DNA of 64,000 nt from Cohnella sp. SGD-V74. GTDB lineage: Bacteria; Bacillota; Bacilli; Paenibacillales; Paenibacillaceae. The stretch lies in assembly GCF_003001675.1 (NCBI RefSeq), contig NZ_PVYW01000028.1:1-64000 (forward strand), read 5' to 3'. Shown piece after piece: positions 25,709 to 34,207 of this stretch. Positions within the stretch are counted from its first letter, which is position 1. Every line of letters begins with the position of its first letter. The notes below the pieces were generated by a model, which was not told where the DNA came from, made no database searches, and saw only the letters and a program-made list of their open reading frames with translations. A program made the translations under genes and the position numbers.

Positions 25709-26089
25709 ATGGTCATCACGCTGCAATTGGATAGCGAGACGCCGCTTTACGAGCAGCTTCGCAACCAGATCGTCATCGGCATCGCGACCGGCCGATTGGA
25801 GGAGCAGGAGAGGCTGCCGACCGTTCGCCAGCTTGCCGAGGATCTGGGCATCAACACGATGACGGTGAACAAAGCTTACGCGCTTCTGAAGCAAGAAGGG
25901 TACATCGTCATCGATCGGAGACACGGGGCGAAGGTAAGCCCGCGAGCGCAGAACGCCGACGTACACGTCCAGCAACTGGAGGAACAGCTTCAGTTGATTA
26001 TCGCTCAGGCTACGATCAAGGGTGTCGACCAATCCGCGTTCCAGTCGCTATGCTCCCGAATTTTCTCCAGAATGACCTATCAGCACTAG
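25709..26089 (+). CDS. GntR-family regulator, YtrA subgroup
   Basis: A 126-residue regulator with a GntR winged helix (PLYEQLRNQI, LPTVRQLAEDLGINTMTVNKAY, YIVIDRRHGAKV) and only a short C-terminal helical extension (about residues 85-125) for dimerisation, as in the YtrA subgroup. YtrA repressors usually control a membrane protein or ABC operon beside them; here a large membrane protein follows after 42 bases. ATG is preceded by TTGGAGGTG. Its TAG stop lies inside a 28-base perfect palindrome. Confidence 0.9.
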   Translation: MVITLQLDSETPLYEQLRNQIVIGIATGRLEEQERLPTVRQLAEDLGINTMTVNKAYALLKQEGYIVIDRRHGAKVSPRAQNADVHVQQLEEQLQLIIAQATIKGVDQSAFQSLCSRIFSRMTYQH

Positions 26090-26113
26090 GGCGTGTATGC
26101 ATACACGCCCTAG
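26086..26113 (+). terminator. 28-base perfect palindrome spanning the stop codon of the GntR gene
   Basis: The sequence from CTAGGGCGTGTATG to its exact complement CATACACGCCCTAG is a perfect 28-base palindrome (no unpaired loop in DNA; in RNA an 11-12 bp stem with a small loop). There is no T run, so it is more likely an attenuator or RNA-stability hairpin between regulator and membrane protein gene than a full terminator. Confidence 0.55.
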
Positions 26114-26131
26114 CCATCATAAGGAAGAGAG

Positions 26132-27526
26132 TTGATTGCTATACTTACCGCCGTCTATCTGCTAACGGCCGCTATCGGCTATATCGTCATCATTGCCACT
26201 TACAATCCCCAGTCCCGCTATAAAAAAGGGATGCTGTTCGCCGTGACGCTGCCGGAACATGCCGCCGAGGACGAGAAGATTCTCGACATACGGACCGGAT
26301 TCCGCAAGCGATTTGCCCGATCTCAGCTGACAACGCTCGCGCTGTTCGTTCCGGTCGTCGCGCTGTATGCATGGCCGGCCTATCAAACGATCTATTATCT
26401 TCTCTGGATGTGCGGTTATTTCGTCGTCTCGGTTTTTCCGTTTCGACACGCGTTCCGCGAAACGTTGGCTCTTAAGCGGAAGAACGATTGGTTCGTCGGA
26501 GCGAAACGGGTCGTTCGCAGCGATCTGCGGGTCGCCCAATTGAAGAACAAGCGCTCCGCCCCTCTATGGTTGTTCGCCGTTCCTCTGGCGATATCCGCAG
26601 GGCTGGCGATGTGGACTTTTCGTGACGACACCGCCTATCTCGGGATCGGCATCGCGGGCATGGCCATAACCGTAATGTTCTTGTTCATCTCGCTTGGAAT
26701 GAGAAGGGCGAAGGCCAAAGTCTACAGCATGAACAGCGAAGCGAATTTGAGCCTCAATCAAGCGCGGCGACGCGCCTGGTCTTATTTGTGGGTAGTTATG
26801 GCGATTGTCGAGAACGTCCATTTTGCGCTCATCTATTTGGCCGCGACCGGCGAGCAAGGGGACGCCTTCGGCGCCTGGGCAGCGCTTACGATAGCGTTCA
26901 CGATGATTCCGATTGGTTTGATCCTGTACGTGCACCGCAAAATCCACGCCCTCGAGCAAGAGCTGCTGGAGCAGAACGACCAAGTCGTTTACACGGACGA
27001 CGACGAATATTGGGCGAACGGGTTCACCTACCATAATCCTAACGACAAGAGCTTGATGGTTACGAAAAGGATCGGCATAGGGGAAACGATCAATACGGGC
27101 ACGCTGGCCGGCAAGGTGATTATGGGAGGGGCGTTGGCACTTATGGCTGCCGTTATCGTCGGCGTATCGTTCCTGCTCATCCGTTCGGAGCTGACCTCGC
27201 CAACGTTGACATTGTCGCCGGACAGCACGGTAAGCATCGATTATCCGATGTATTCCTACGACTTCAGCCTGTCCGACATCGAGGAGTTAACGCTGGTTGA
27301 CGACATTCCATCAGGCACCAAACTTAACGGAGAGGCGACGGGCACGCATGCGCGCGGACATTTTCGGCTGAAAGGGCTGGGCAAGACGCGACTGTACGTG
27401 TTCAAAAAAAATCCGCCCTACATCCGCATCAAGCTGGACGACGTCTACATTTTCTACAATGACAAGGACCCGGTTCTCACGACGGAGCTGTTCGAGCAGC
27501 TGAAGGAACGGACTTCACGGGAATGA
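26132..27526 (+). CDS. Polytopic membrane protein beside a YtrA-type regulator
   Basis: A 464-residue protein with about seven hydrophobic segments (residues about 3-22, 70-88, 90-108, 148-165, 172-190, 218-270 in two helices, 328-352) and an extracytoplasmic-looking C-terminal domain (about 355-464) rich in beta strands. I recognise the general type of membrane protein that sits downstream of YtrA-like repressors (DUF1648-like group) but assign no activity. The start is TTG 26132, 4-6 bases after AAGGAAGAGA; no ATG is near. A terminator follows at 27544. Confidence 0.8.
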   Translation: MIAILTAVYLLTAAIGYIVIIATYNPQSRYKKGMLFAVTLPEHAAEDEKILDIRTGFRKRFARSQLTTLALFVPVVALYAWPAYQTIYYLLWMCGYFVVSVFPFRHAFRETLALKRKNDWFVGAKRVVRSDLRVAQLKNKRSAPLWLFAVPLAISAGLAMWTFRDDTAYLGIGIAGMAITVMFLFISLGMRRAKAKVYSMNSEANLSLNQARRRAWSYLWVVMAIVENVHFALIYLAATGEQGDAFGAWAALTIAFTMIPIGLILYVHRKIHALEQELLEQNDQVVYTDDDEYWANGFTYHNPNDKSLMVTKRIGIGETINTGTLAGKVIMGGALALMAAVIVGVSFLLIRSELTSPTLTLSPDSTVSIDYPMYSYDFSLSDIEELTLVDDIPSGTKLNGEATGTHARGHFRLKGLGKTRLYVFKKNPPYIRIKLDDVYIFYNDKDPVLTTELFEQLKERTSRE

Positions 27527-27543
27527 GATATTTTGTAAGGCAA

Positions 27544-27587
27544 AGAACCTTCAAGCCACCCTTTAAGTGGAATTGAAGGTTCTCTTT
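27544..27587. terminator. Bidirectional intrinsic terminator
   Basis: AGAACCTTCAA (27544-27554) pairs perfectly with TTGAAGGTTCT (27573-27583), with CCAC/GTGG pairing inside; CTCTTT follows on the plus strand and AAAG on the other side. It serves the convergent membrane protein and Rpn genes. Confidence 0.8.
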
Positions 27588-27622
27588 ACGAAATCATGCA
27601 TGGAACGAACGAGTTCCCATGT

Positions 27623-28522
27623 TTAATACTTTTCGAGTTGTTCCACTTCGCTTAACGGAATTTCGAGGGTATCCGCCACTTGCTGCGGGGTAAACCCTTT
27701 GGCGAGCATTCGACGGACAAGCGCGGCCCGCTCTTCTGCCTTCCCCTTTTCCAAGCCTTCCTTGATTCCGTCTTCGTATCCCCAGCGCCTCCATGCAGGC
27801 ATCAGTTCCATCAATTTCACCCTTTCCTTCGGATGGTCTTTCAAGATTTCGTTCAAATGCTTCTCGTCTTCGTCCTGGTCGGGCTCGAAGTACAGATCGG
27901 CCACCGACACCAACAGCGCTATTCTCGCATCGTCCAGCTTGTAACTAAGCCGTAAAAGCATTCGCAAATACGCCGAACGCATTTCTCTTCTCTCCTTCTC
28001 ATTGTATCCCATTTTGACCAAGAGCGCAGCAGCCACCGGATTCTCCGAAGCGATAAACCGTCTCCAATCCAACGTTCTCAGCTCGACTTTCAGAAACTTG
28101 AAACGGACGATCTCGTGATCGGGAATGCCCATGACGAACGTATCCGGGTCCTCCGCCCCTTCATCCGCCGTGAAAATGGCAATCGGAATAATGAGCCGGT
28201 GCTGATTGCGATGGCGCTCGAACAAGCGGCTGAAGTAAATAAACATTCGTTCATGAAAGTCCTTCTGACGATACGACTGCGGTTCCATATGCACGAGGAT
28301 GTATGCGTCGAGCGCTTTGCAGCGGGTTTCCAGCAGCAAGTCCAGCGTTTTGGCTTCTTCGCCGACGACGTCCACGAGCAGCTCCTGCATCAGAAATCGG
28401 GTATGGCGATGATCCAGCAACGAGCTTAGCTCTGGAAAAAAGAGCTCGATAAACTCCGCGAAAAACGTCTGAAGCAACTTCTTGAGCGCTTCGTCGTGCG
28501 GTTTGGCTTTTTTCTCGCCCAT
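27623..28522 (-). CDS. Rpn-family recombination-promoting nuclease / putative transposase
   Basis: A 299-residue protein of the Rpn (PD-(D/E)XK transposase-like) group. The N-terminus HDEALKKLLQTFFAEFIELFFP is typical; the nuclease core shows the Asp in KTLDLLLETR, then VHMEPQSYRQKDFHERM with the Glu-x-Gln of the PD-(D/E)XK motif near residue 95. The C-terminus has a charged helix (GIKEGLEKGKAEERAALVRR) and a final small helical domain common in this family. Rpn proteins are DNA endonucleases that raise RecA-independent recombination and often occur as scattered paralogues. It stands alone between two terminators. Confidence 0.88.
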   Translation of the reverse strand: MGEKKAKPHDEALKKLLQTFFAEFIELFFPELSSLLDHRHTRFLMQELLVDVVGEEAKTLDLLLETRCKALDAYILVHMEPQSYRQKDFHERMFIYFSRLFERHRNQHRLIIPIAIFTADEGAEDPDTFVMGIPDHEIVRFKFLKVELRTLDWRRFIASENPVAAALLVKMGYNEKERREMRSAYLRMLLRLSYKLDDARIALLVSVADLYFEPDQDEDEKHLNEILKDHPKERVKLMELMPAWRRWGYEDGIKEGLEKGKAEERAALVRRMLAKGFTPQQVADTLEIPLSEVEQLEKY

Positions 28523-28561
28523 CCGTATTCCTCACCTTCTTCGTGGTCCGCTCAAAACAAA

Positions 28562-28599
28562 ACGCCGCTCGCTCCCTCGTCAGAGGGAACAAGCGGCGT
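28562..28599 (-). terminator. Intrinsic terminator of the ArsR-like gene (minus strand)
   Basis: ACGCCGCT (28562-28569) pairs with AGCGGCGT (28592-28599) and CCCTC with GAGGG inside; read on the minus strand the stem is followed by TTTTGTTTTG. It ends transcripts of the regulator at 28665 before the Rpn gene. Confidence 0.85.
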
Positions 28600-28664
28600 G
28601 TGCTTCACGGCCGGAATTTTATATTGACTTCATTTTACCCGATAGCGCGGTCCGTGAACAGGGG

Positions 28665-29564
28665 TTAATAATGAACCGTCACTTCGATCTCCTGATCGTA
28701 GTTGCCGAAATGGCGGCCGAACAGGCTGACGCCGCCCGGGTGCTCGGCGTCTTCTCGGCTGGCGATGCGGAAGCGGATGTCTTCTCCGTAGCGTATGCCA
28801 AGGCGGGAGATGTCCGTATCCGACAGACGGATTCCGTCCAGATAGGTGCCGTCGGATCGGACCGTCAGCGTCTTCAGCAGCCCGTGCTGCGTGCCCATGT
28901 TCCACCATGCCGGGGTGTGCGCGCCGCGCTGGCTTCCGTAGTCGCCGGGGCATGTCCAGACGCCGATCTCGACTCCGTTAAACGAGAACGTAATGTCGGA
29001 GGGCCAGTTCTCGTTGTAGCCTGGAGCTTCGGAGCACAGCTCAAGCGACAGGCTGAGGCTTTGCGCGCTCTGGCTGCCGACGAGGTAATTGGGAATCCGA
29101 TACTCGACGAAGCCGCTGGCGAACCAGAGATGCTTGGCTTTCACATGCTCCGGATCCGAGAAGTAGCGGGGGTCGTCGACCATTCCGATCAGGGCGTGCT
29201 CGGACGTCAGGCCGCACGTCGGCTTGACCTGGAAGTCGGAGAACTGGCCGATCGGCACGGACACCGAATATTGCCGGACGTCCTTCTCCTCCGGCGTCCT
29301 GAACTGCAGCGTTACGTTGTCGGGCAGCAGTCGGCACACCTTCTGTCTCCCTCGCAGTCCCGACACGCTTTCCGTTCCGACGATTCCCGATTCTTCAAGC
29401 TTCTGTATATGCTTCGTCACGATGGCCGAGGATAGTTGCAGCTCGGACGCGAGCTCCTTGATGTTCATGGGCCGGACGTTCAGCAATTCGATCATTCGCA
29501 GCCGGGTCTCGGAAGCGAAGCATTCGAAATAGGCCGCGTTGCGGGAATGGACTTGTATAATCAT
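28665..29564 (-). CDS. ArsR-like winged-helix regulator with large C-terminal domain, divergent from GH2
   Basis: A 299-residue regulator. Residues about 10-75 form an ArsR-type winged helix (ASETRLRMIELLNVRPMNIK, then LSSAIVTKHIQKLEESGIV). The remaining ~220 residues are beta-rich with many Trp/Tyr (LWFASGFVEYRIPNYLVG, VEIGVWTCPGDYGSQRG), suggesting a sugar- or ligand-binding domain. I set the start at the ATG at 29564-29562, preceded by GAGGAG at 8 bases; codons upstream lack a site. It is divergent from the GH2 gene, with several AT-rich inverted repeats in the shared control region, so it probably regulates that gene and itself. Confidence 0.85.
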   Translation of the reverse strand: MIIQVHSRNAAYFECFASETRLRMIELLNVRPMNIKELASELQLSSAIVTKHIQKLEESGIVGTESVSGLRGRQKVCRLLPDNVTLQFRTPEEKDVRQYSVSVPIGQFSDFQVKPTCGLTSEHALIGMVDDPRYFSDPEHVKAKHLWFASGFVEYRIPNYLVGSQSAQSLSLSLELCSEAPGYNENWPSDITFSFNGVEIGVWTCPGDYGSQRGAHTPAWWNMGTQHGLLKTLTVRSDGTYLDGIRLSDTDISRLGIRYGEDIRFRIASREDAEHPGGVSLFGRHFGNYDQEIEVTVHY

Positions 29565-29628
29565 GACAATCTCCTCGCCGTTTAATCCTTTCATTATATA
29601 ATTCAAAAGTTAATTAAACAATCAAGTA

Positions 29629-29711
29629 TTGACTTAAATAGATGGTTATTCGATAATATGAGCTGTAAAGTGAATTTATAAGTTATTAAGTTAATCAATA
29701 AGTTAACTTAT
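29629..29711 (+). promoter_or_regulatory. Divergent control region: GH2 promoter and palindromic operator
   Basis: TTGACT (29629-29634), 17 bases, GATAAT (29652-29657) is a likely promoter for the GH2 gene. ATAAGTTAACTTAT (29698-29711) is a perfect 14-base palindrome, and related AAGTTA repeats occur at 29681-29690, 29688-29695 and, complementary, near 29608-29615. These are probable operators of the ArsR-like regulator. Confidence 0.6.
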
Positions 29712-29724
29712 GGAGGCTGCGAAT

Positions 29725-31485
29725 ATGGCGACAAAATTTCGGCAGGAGCATCCGCGCCCGCAATTCGAGCGCGCGGATTGGATTAATCTGAACGGAGAAT
29801 GGGAATTCGAGTTCGACGACGCCGGAGCCGGCGACAAGGAGCAGTGGCAGACGGGAGGGAAGGAGCTGTCCCGGCGCATTCAGGTGCCGTTCGCGTTCCA
29901 GAGCCGGCTGAGCGGCATCGGCGATCCCGGCTTTCACGACGTCGTCTGGTACAGAACCGCATTCGAAGCTCCTGCGTCCTTCTCCGGCAAGCGCACGCTT
30001 CTACACTTCGGCGCGGTCGACTACGAGGCGACGGTATGGGTGAACGGCAAGCTGGCGGCAAGGCATGAAGGCGGCCACACGCCGTTCAGCGCCGACATTA
30101 CGGATGTCGTTAACCCGAGCGGCGCCAATACGCTCGTCGTCAAAGCCGTCGATTACAGCAGGGACGTTACGCTGCCGCGGGGCAAGCAGTATTGGCTGGC
30201 GGATTCGGCCAGCATCTTCTATACCCGCACGACCGGCATATGGCAGACGGTGTGGCTGGAAGCGGTCGGACAGACTTATGTGGACAAAGTCCGCTTCACG
30301 CCGGACATCGATCGCAACGACATCGAGATGCGGATCTTTTTCGGAGGGTTGAACGGCCAGCCGAACGAGTTGACGCTGGAGATCGACATCTCCTATCAAG
30401 GAGCTCCCGTCACCCGCGATATCGTACGGGTGAACAACGAAGAGGAGACGAGAACGATCCGCCTGACGGACTTCAACGATCATTCCCAAGGACGCTGGTG
30501 GTCCCCGGAGAAGCCGAACCTGTACGACGTACGCCTCACGCTGCGAAGCGGCGGCGTCGCGATCGACGAAGCTTCCAGCTATTTCGGCATGCGCAAGGTG
30601 TCTATCGAAGACGGCAAGTTCTGTTTGAACAACCGGCCGTATTTTCAGAAGCTCGTGCTCGACCAAGGGTATTTCCCGGACGGCAATCTGACGCCGCCGA
30701 GCGACGAGGCGATCAGACGGGACGTGGAACTGACGAAGGCGATGGGCTTCAACGGAGCGCGCAAGCACCAGAAGCTGGAGGACCCTCGCTATCTCTACTG
30801 GTGCGACAAGCTCGGCCTGCTCGTCTGGAGCGAAGCGGCCAACGCGTATCAATATTCAGAGAAGTACGTACGCCGTTTCGTGAACGAATGGCAGGAGTCG
30901 ATGGAGCGCGATTACAACCATCCGTCCATCGTCGCCTGGGTGCCGCTCAACGAAAGCTGGGGCGTGCCGAACATTCAGATCGACAAGCGGCAGCAGCAGC
31001 ACGCGTTGACGATGTACCATTTGACGAAGTCGCTTGACCCGATGCGGCCGGTCGTCTCCAACGACGGTTGGGAGATGGTCGCGACGGACCTGTTCAACAT
31101 TCACGACTACGAATGGCGCAGGGAAGTTCTGGAGGAGCGGTACAGCACCCCGGAGAAGGCCGCGGAAGCGATGCCGGCCAAGCGCAGGCTGTCCGTCGGC
31201 GGCCATTCCTATGCGGGGCAGCCGATTCTCGTCACCGAGTTCGGAGGAATCGGCTACAAGAAGAGCGAATGGGAAGGATGGGGCTACTCCGGAGCCGAGA
31301 ACGACGAGGACTACGCCGAACGGCTGCGCGCGGTCATCCAGCCGCTGCTGCAATCGGGCGTCGTGCAGGGCTTCTGCTATACGCAGTTGACCGACGTCGA
31401 GCAAGAGATCAACGGTCTCCTGACGTATGACCGCGTAGCCAAGCTGCCCCTGGAAACGATCAAATCAATTATAGAAGGCGCCTGA
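29725..31485 (+). CDS. Glycoside hydrolase family 2 (beta-galactosidase/glucuronidase-like)
   Basis: A 586-residue GH2 enzyme. An N-terminal jelly-roll (about 1-165; EFEFDDAGAG, VPFAFQSRLSGIG, GHTPFSADIT), an immunoglobulin-like domain (about 170-275) and a TIM barrel (about 280-586). The acid/base Glu is in VPLNESWGVPN and the nucleophile Glu in VTEFGGIGY. No signal peptide, so it is cytoplasmic. I chose ATG 29725, 7 bases after GGAGG (29713-29717); the in-frame ATG 29710 lies inside the operator and upstream of that site. The enzyme may hydrolyse beta-galactosides, beta-glucuronides or similar; the exact substrate cannot be read. Confidence 0.9.
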   Translation: MATKFRQEHPRPQFERADWINLNGEWEFEFDDAGAGDKEQWQTGGKELSRRIQVPFAFQSRLSGIGDPGFHDVVWYRTAFEAPASFSGKRTLLHFGAVDYEATVWVNGKLAARHEGGHTPFSADITDVVNPSGANTLVVKAVDYSRDVTLPRGKQYWLADSASIFYTRTTGIWQTVWLEAVGQTYVDKVRFTPDIDRNDIEMRIFFGGLNGQPNELTLEIDISYQGAPVTRDIVRVNNEEETRTIRLTDFNDHSQGRWWSPEKPNLYDVRLTLRSGGVAIDEASSYFGMRKVSIEDGKFCLNNRPYFQKLVLDQGYFPDGNLTPPSDEAIRRDVELTKAMGFNGARKHQKLEDPRYLYWCDKLGLLVWSEAANAYQYSEKYVRRFVNEWQESMERDYNHPSIVAWVPLNESWGVPNIQIDKRQQQHALTMYHLTKSLDPMRPVVSNDGWEMVATDLFNIHDYEWRREVLEERYSTPEKAAEAMPAKRRLSVGGHSYAGQPILVTEFGGIGYKKSEWEGWGYSGAENDEDYAERLRAVIQPLLQSGVVQGFCYTQLTDVEQEINGLLTYDRVAKLPLETIKSIIEGA

Positions 31486-31509
31486 CCGAGCAGAGTCCGG
31501 CGCATCCCC

Positions 31510-31560
31510 GACAGCCTCCGAAGCCGTGCGTCAGCGCGCCGCTTCGGAGGCTGTCTCCTT
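31510..31560 (+). terminator. Intrinsic terminator after GH2
   Basis: GACAGCCTCCGAAG (31510-31523) pairs perfectly with CTTCGGAGGCTGTC (31542-31555), followed by TCCTTT. Confidence 0.85.
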
Positions 31561-31642
31561 TCCAGGGCCGGTCGCGCGTCCGTATGCAAATCTTCCCAAC
31601 TGCTTATACTATGCGTGCCCAATACATCCCTCGGAGGTCGGT

Positions 31643-33085
31643 ATGGAGACGCTCGAACGCATTCGGCGATTATTCGCTCACCATAGCGAATTTAAGTGCA
31701 GAGTATTGGATGCGGACGACGGCGGGAAAATCAGCGTGGTTTATCTCGATCCGCTGACGGACGGCAAGCTGCTTACCGAAGCGGTGCTGCTGGAAATTCA
31801 GCGAATCGTTCACGAGACTTCGCCGGAGACGCTGGCACCGGAGCAGCTGGTTAATCGCCTGCCGGTCAAGGAAGCGCAGCCCGCAAGCGAAGTCGGGCTG
31901 ATCCGCGATAAGCTGCTGTCCGGCTGGAGCTTCGTTCACGTTGCCGGCTTCGACCAAGGCGTGCTGCTCAATACCGCGTCCCTTCCCCGCCGCGCGATCT
32001 CCAAGCCGGAGATCGAATCGGACATTTTCGGCTCGCAAGCTTCGTTCGTCGAGCATATGGCGACCAATCGGGCGTTGATCTATCAACTGCTCCCGGACGC
32101 CAAGCTGTACTCGGAGGACATTCAGCTCGGGGCGGCGACCAAGACGACCGTCTCGCTCCTTCACCTGGAAGGAACGGCGGATCCGCGGACCGTCAACCGG
32201 CTGCGGGAGCGGCTCCGCGGGCTCGAGCAGGTGAACGGCATCTTCGACACGCTTAAGCTGGCTCAGCTGCTCGACGATCATGCCGGAACCTTGTTTCCGA
32301 CGATGCTTCATACGGAGCGTCCCGATCGTGTGTGCAAGAAGCTGCTGGAAGGCAAAGTCGCGCTGCTGATGGACGGCAGCCCGTTCGCCGTCGTGTGTCC
32401 CGTAACCCTGTTCGAGTTTCTGCACGTGTTCTCCGATATTAACGCGCGCTGGAGCATAGGGGTCATGCTGCGCGTACTGCGTTTGACCGCAATGTTTTTT
32501 TCGATCTTCGGCACGGCGTTCTACGTGGCCGCCATTACGTTCCACTATCAAATTTTGCCTCCCGAGCTGCTGAAGACGCTGATTCGTTCCCATTCCAAAG
32601 TGCCGTTCCCGCCGCTGTTCGAAGCGCTGCTGCTGGAAATCATCGTCGAACTGCTGCGCGAGGCCGGAGTCCGCCTGCCTACCAAGGTCGGCCAGACGAT
32701 GGGTATCGTTGGCGGTATCGTTATCGGACAGGCGGCGGTGGAAGCCGGCTTCGTAAGCAACGTACTGCTGATGATCGTGGCGATGGGAGCGTTGGCTTCG
32801 TTCACGATTCCCAACTTCGCCATGAGCAACACCCAACAGATTATCCGGTTTCCGATGATTGTGCTGGCCGGAATGTGGGGCGGCATCGGCATCGTGATCG
32901 GCTTCAGCTTCCTGACGATCCATCTGGCCAAGCAGACGAGCGTCGGAATGCCGTATTTGCAGCCGCAGAATCTGCTGCTGAGCCGCAGCGAAGAGAAGAC
33001 GACGATGCCTGTATGGAAGAGCCTGCTCAGCCGGGATGCGAACTCCCGTCGGCCGGGACGGCGGAGCAAAGACTTCCTGGAATAG
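31643..33085 (+). CDS. Spore germination protein, GerA-type subunit A
   Basis: A 480-residue GerA/GerKA-family protein, the A subunit of a germinant receptor in the inner spore membrane. A cytoplasmic N-terminal half (about 1-270; ALIYQLLPDAKLYSED-like region, VALLMDGSPFAVVCP) precedes about five membrane helices with the family signature PPELLKTLIRS, LRLPTKVGQTMGIVGGIVIG and IPNFAMSNTQQIIRF. I set the start at ATG 31643, 4-5 bases after CGGAGGTC; the frame is open from 31526 but that part overlaps the terminator. First gene of an A-B-C operon. Germinant unknown. Confidence 0.93.
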   Translation: METLERIRRLFAHHSEFKCRVLDADDGGKISVVYLDPLTDGKLLTEAVLLEIQRIVHETSPETLAPEQLVNRLPVKEAQPASEVGLIRDKLLSGWSFVHVAGFDQGVLLNTASLPRRAISKPEIESDIFGSQASFVEHMATNRALIYQLLPDAKLYSEDIQLGAATKTTVSLLHLEGTADPRTVNRLRERLRGLEQVNGIFDTLKLAQLLDDHAGTLFPTMLHTERPDRVCKKLLEGKVALLMDGSPFAVVCPVTLFEFLHVFSDINARWSIGVMLRVLRLTAMFFSIFGTAFYVAAITFHYQILPPELLKTLIRSHSKVPFPPLFEALLLEIIVELLREAGVRLPTKVGQTMGIVGGIVIGQAAVEAGFVSNVLLMIVAMGALASFTIPNFAMSNTQQIIRFPMIVLAGMWGGIGIVIGFSFLTIHLAKQTSVGMPYLQPQNLLLSRSEEKTTMPVWKSLLSRDANSRRPGRRSKDFLE

Positions 33086-33109
33086 CGGCATACGAAGGAG
33101 GCGGCGCCG

Positions 33110-34207
33110 ATGCAGGCGAAAGGACTTATCCATCCTGCGTTTACGATCTCCATCATGATGACCTCCCAGATTACGGTCGGAATGCTGGCGTTTCAGAAGT
33201 ATCTGTACAAGGCGGCGGAACATGACGCCTGGATCTCGGTGCTGGCGACAGGCCTGTGCGCGCATTTCGTCATTTTCCTGATCTTCCGGACGCTGGCGAA
33301 GTTCGAGTACAAGAGTCTGTACGATATCCATCGCCAGCTGTTCGGAAAATGGTTCGGATCGTTGCTGAACGCAGTGCTCATCTGCTATTGGATACTCGTG
33401 TCCATGTACGTTCTGCGCAATTATATCGAAGTGCTGCTCATCTGGATCTTTCCCGAAATCCACGTATGGGTGTTTGAAATTATGTTTTTCGTGCTGATTG
33501 CCTACGGTCTGTCGGGGGGCATCCGGGTGATCTCCACCGTTTCCGTCATCCATCTCCTGCTGCTCAGTTGGCTCGTGCTGCTGTTGTACTACCCGCTCAA
33601 GGAAGCGGATTTCCGGGAGCTGCTTCCGGTGATGCAGGCGGGGGCTGATCAGATTTTCGGAGGAATGCTGGCGATGGGAGCGACGATCGGCGGCTTCGAC
33701 GTCGTTTTTTTCACCAGCTCGCGCATGAGCAAGCCGCATCGCATTCACCGATACGCGCAGTTCGCCCTGCTGTCCGTTAATCTGCTCTATCTCGCGATGA
33801 TGCTGCTGTCTCTCGGCTATTACAGCGGCAAGCAAATCGAGAACAACTCCTGGGGAACGCTGACGATGCTGAAGGTGATCGAGTTTACTTTCCTGGAGCG
33901 GTTCGAGTATATCGTGATCATGATGTGGTTTATTCTCGTATTGGCCAATCTGATGATTTCGAGCTGGGTGATCATTCAAGGGGTAACGAGGATTGTCCCG
34001 CTCAAGCGGAAGTACGTGTTCGCTTTGCTGTGCGCGCTGCTGCTCGTCGTGACGCAAGCGATCCGGACGGGCGATCAACTGGCGGTTCTGTCCAAGCTGA
34101 TCAGCGACTGCGCGATCGTATTCTCGTTCGCGTATCCGTTCCTGCTGTCGGTTATCGTCTTGTTGTTGTCAGGCGTTCGACGTCGCCGGAAGGGGGCGGC
34201 GGCATGA
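33110..34207 (+). CDS. Spore germination protein, GerB-type permease subunit
   Basis: A 365-residue GerAB/GerKB-type protein of the amino acid-polyamine-organocation transporter superfamily, with about ten membrane helices. It starts MQAKGLIHPAFTISIMMTSQ and has the usual short helical segments and FFTSSRMSKPHRIHRY loop. GAAGGAGGCGGC precedes ATG, 24 bases after the A gene. Its stop overlaps the start of the C gene by ATGA. GerB subunits carry the germinant-binding site in known receptors. Confidence 0.92.
   Translation: MQAKGLIHPAFTISIMMTSQITVGMLAFQKYLYKAAEHDAWISVLATGLCAHFVIFLIFRTLAKFEYKSLYDIHRQLFGKWFGSLLNAVLICYWILVSMYVLRNYIEVLLIWIFPEIHVWVFEIMFFVLIAYGLSGGIRVISTVSVIHLLLLSWLVLLLYYPLKEADFRELLPVMQAGADQIFGGMLAMGATIGGFDVVFFTSSRMSKPHRIHRYAQFALLSVNLLYLAMMLLSLGYYSGKQIENNSWGTLTMLKVIEFTFLERFEYIVIMMWFILVLANLMISSWVIIQGVTRIVPLKRKYVFALLCALLLVVTQAIRTGDQLAVLSKLISDCAIVFSFAYPFLLSVIVLLLSGVRRRRKGAAA

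Noticed and set aside
31670-34078. 802-residue minus-strand frame opposite the gerA/gerB-type genes
   Set aside because: Antisense shadow spanning two germination genes; composition dominated by His/Gln/Arg and no family features.
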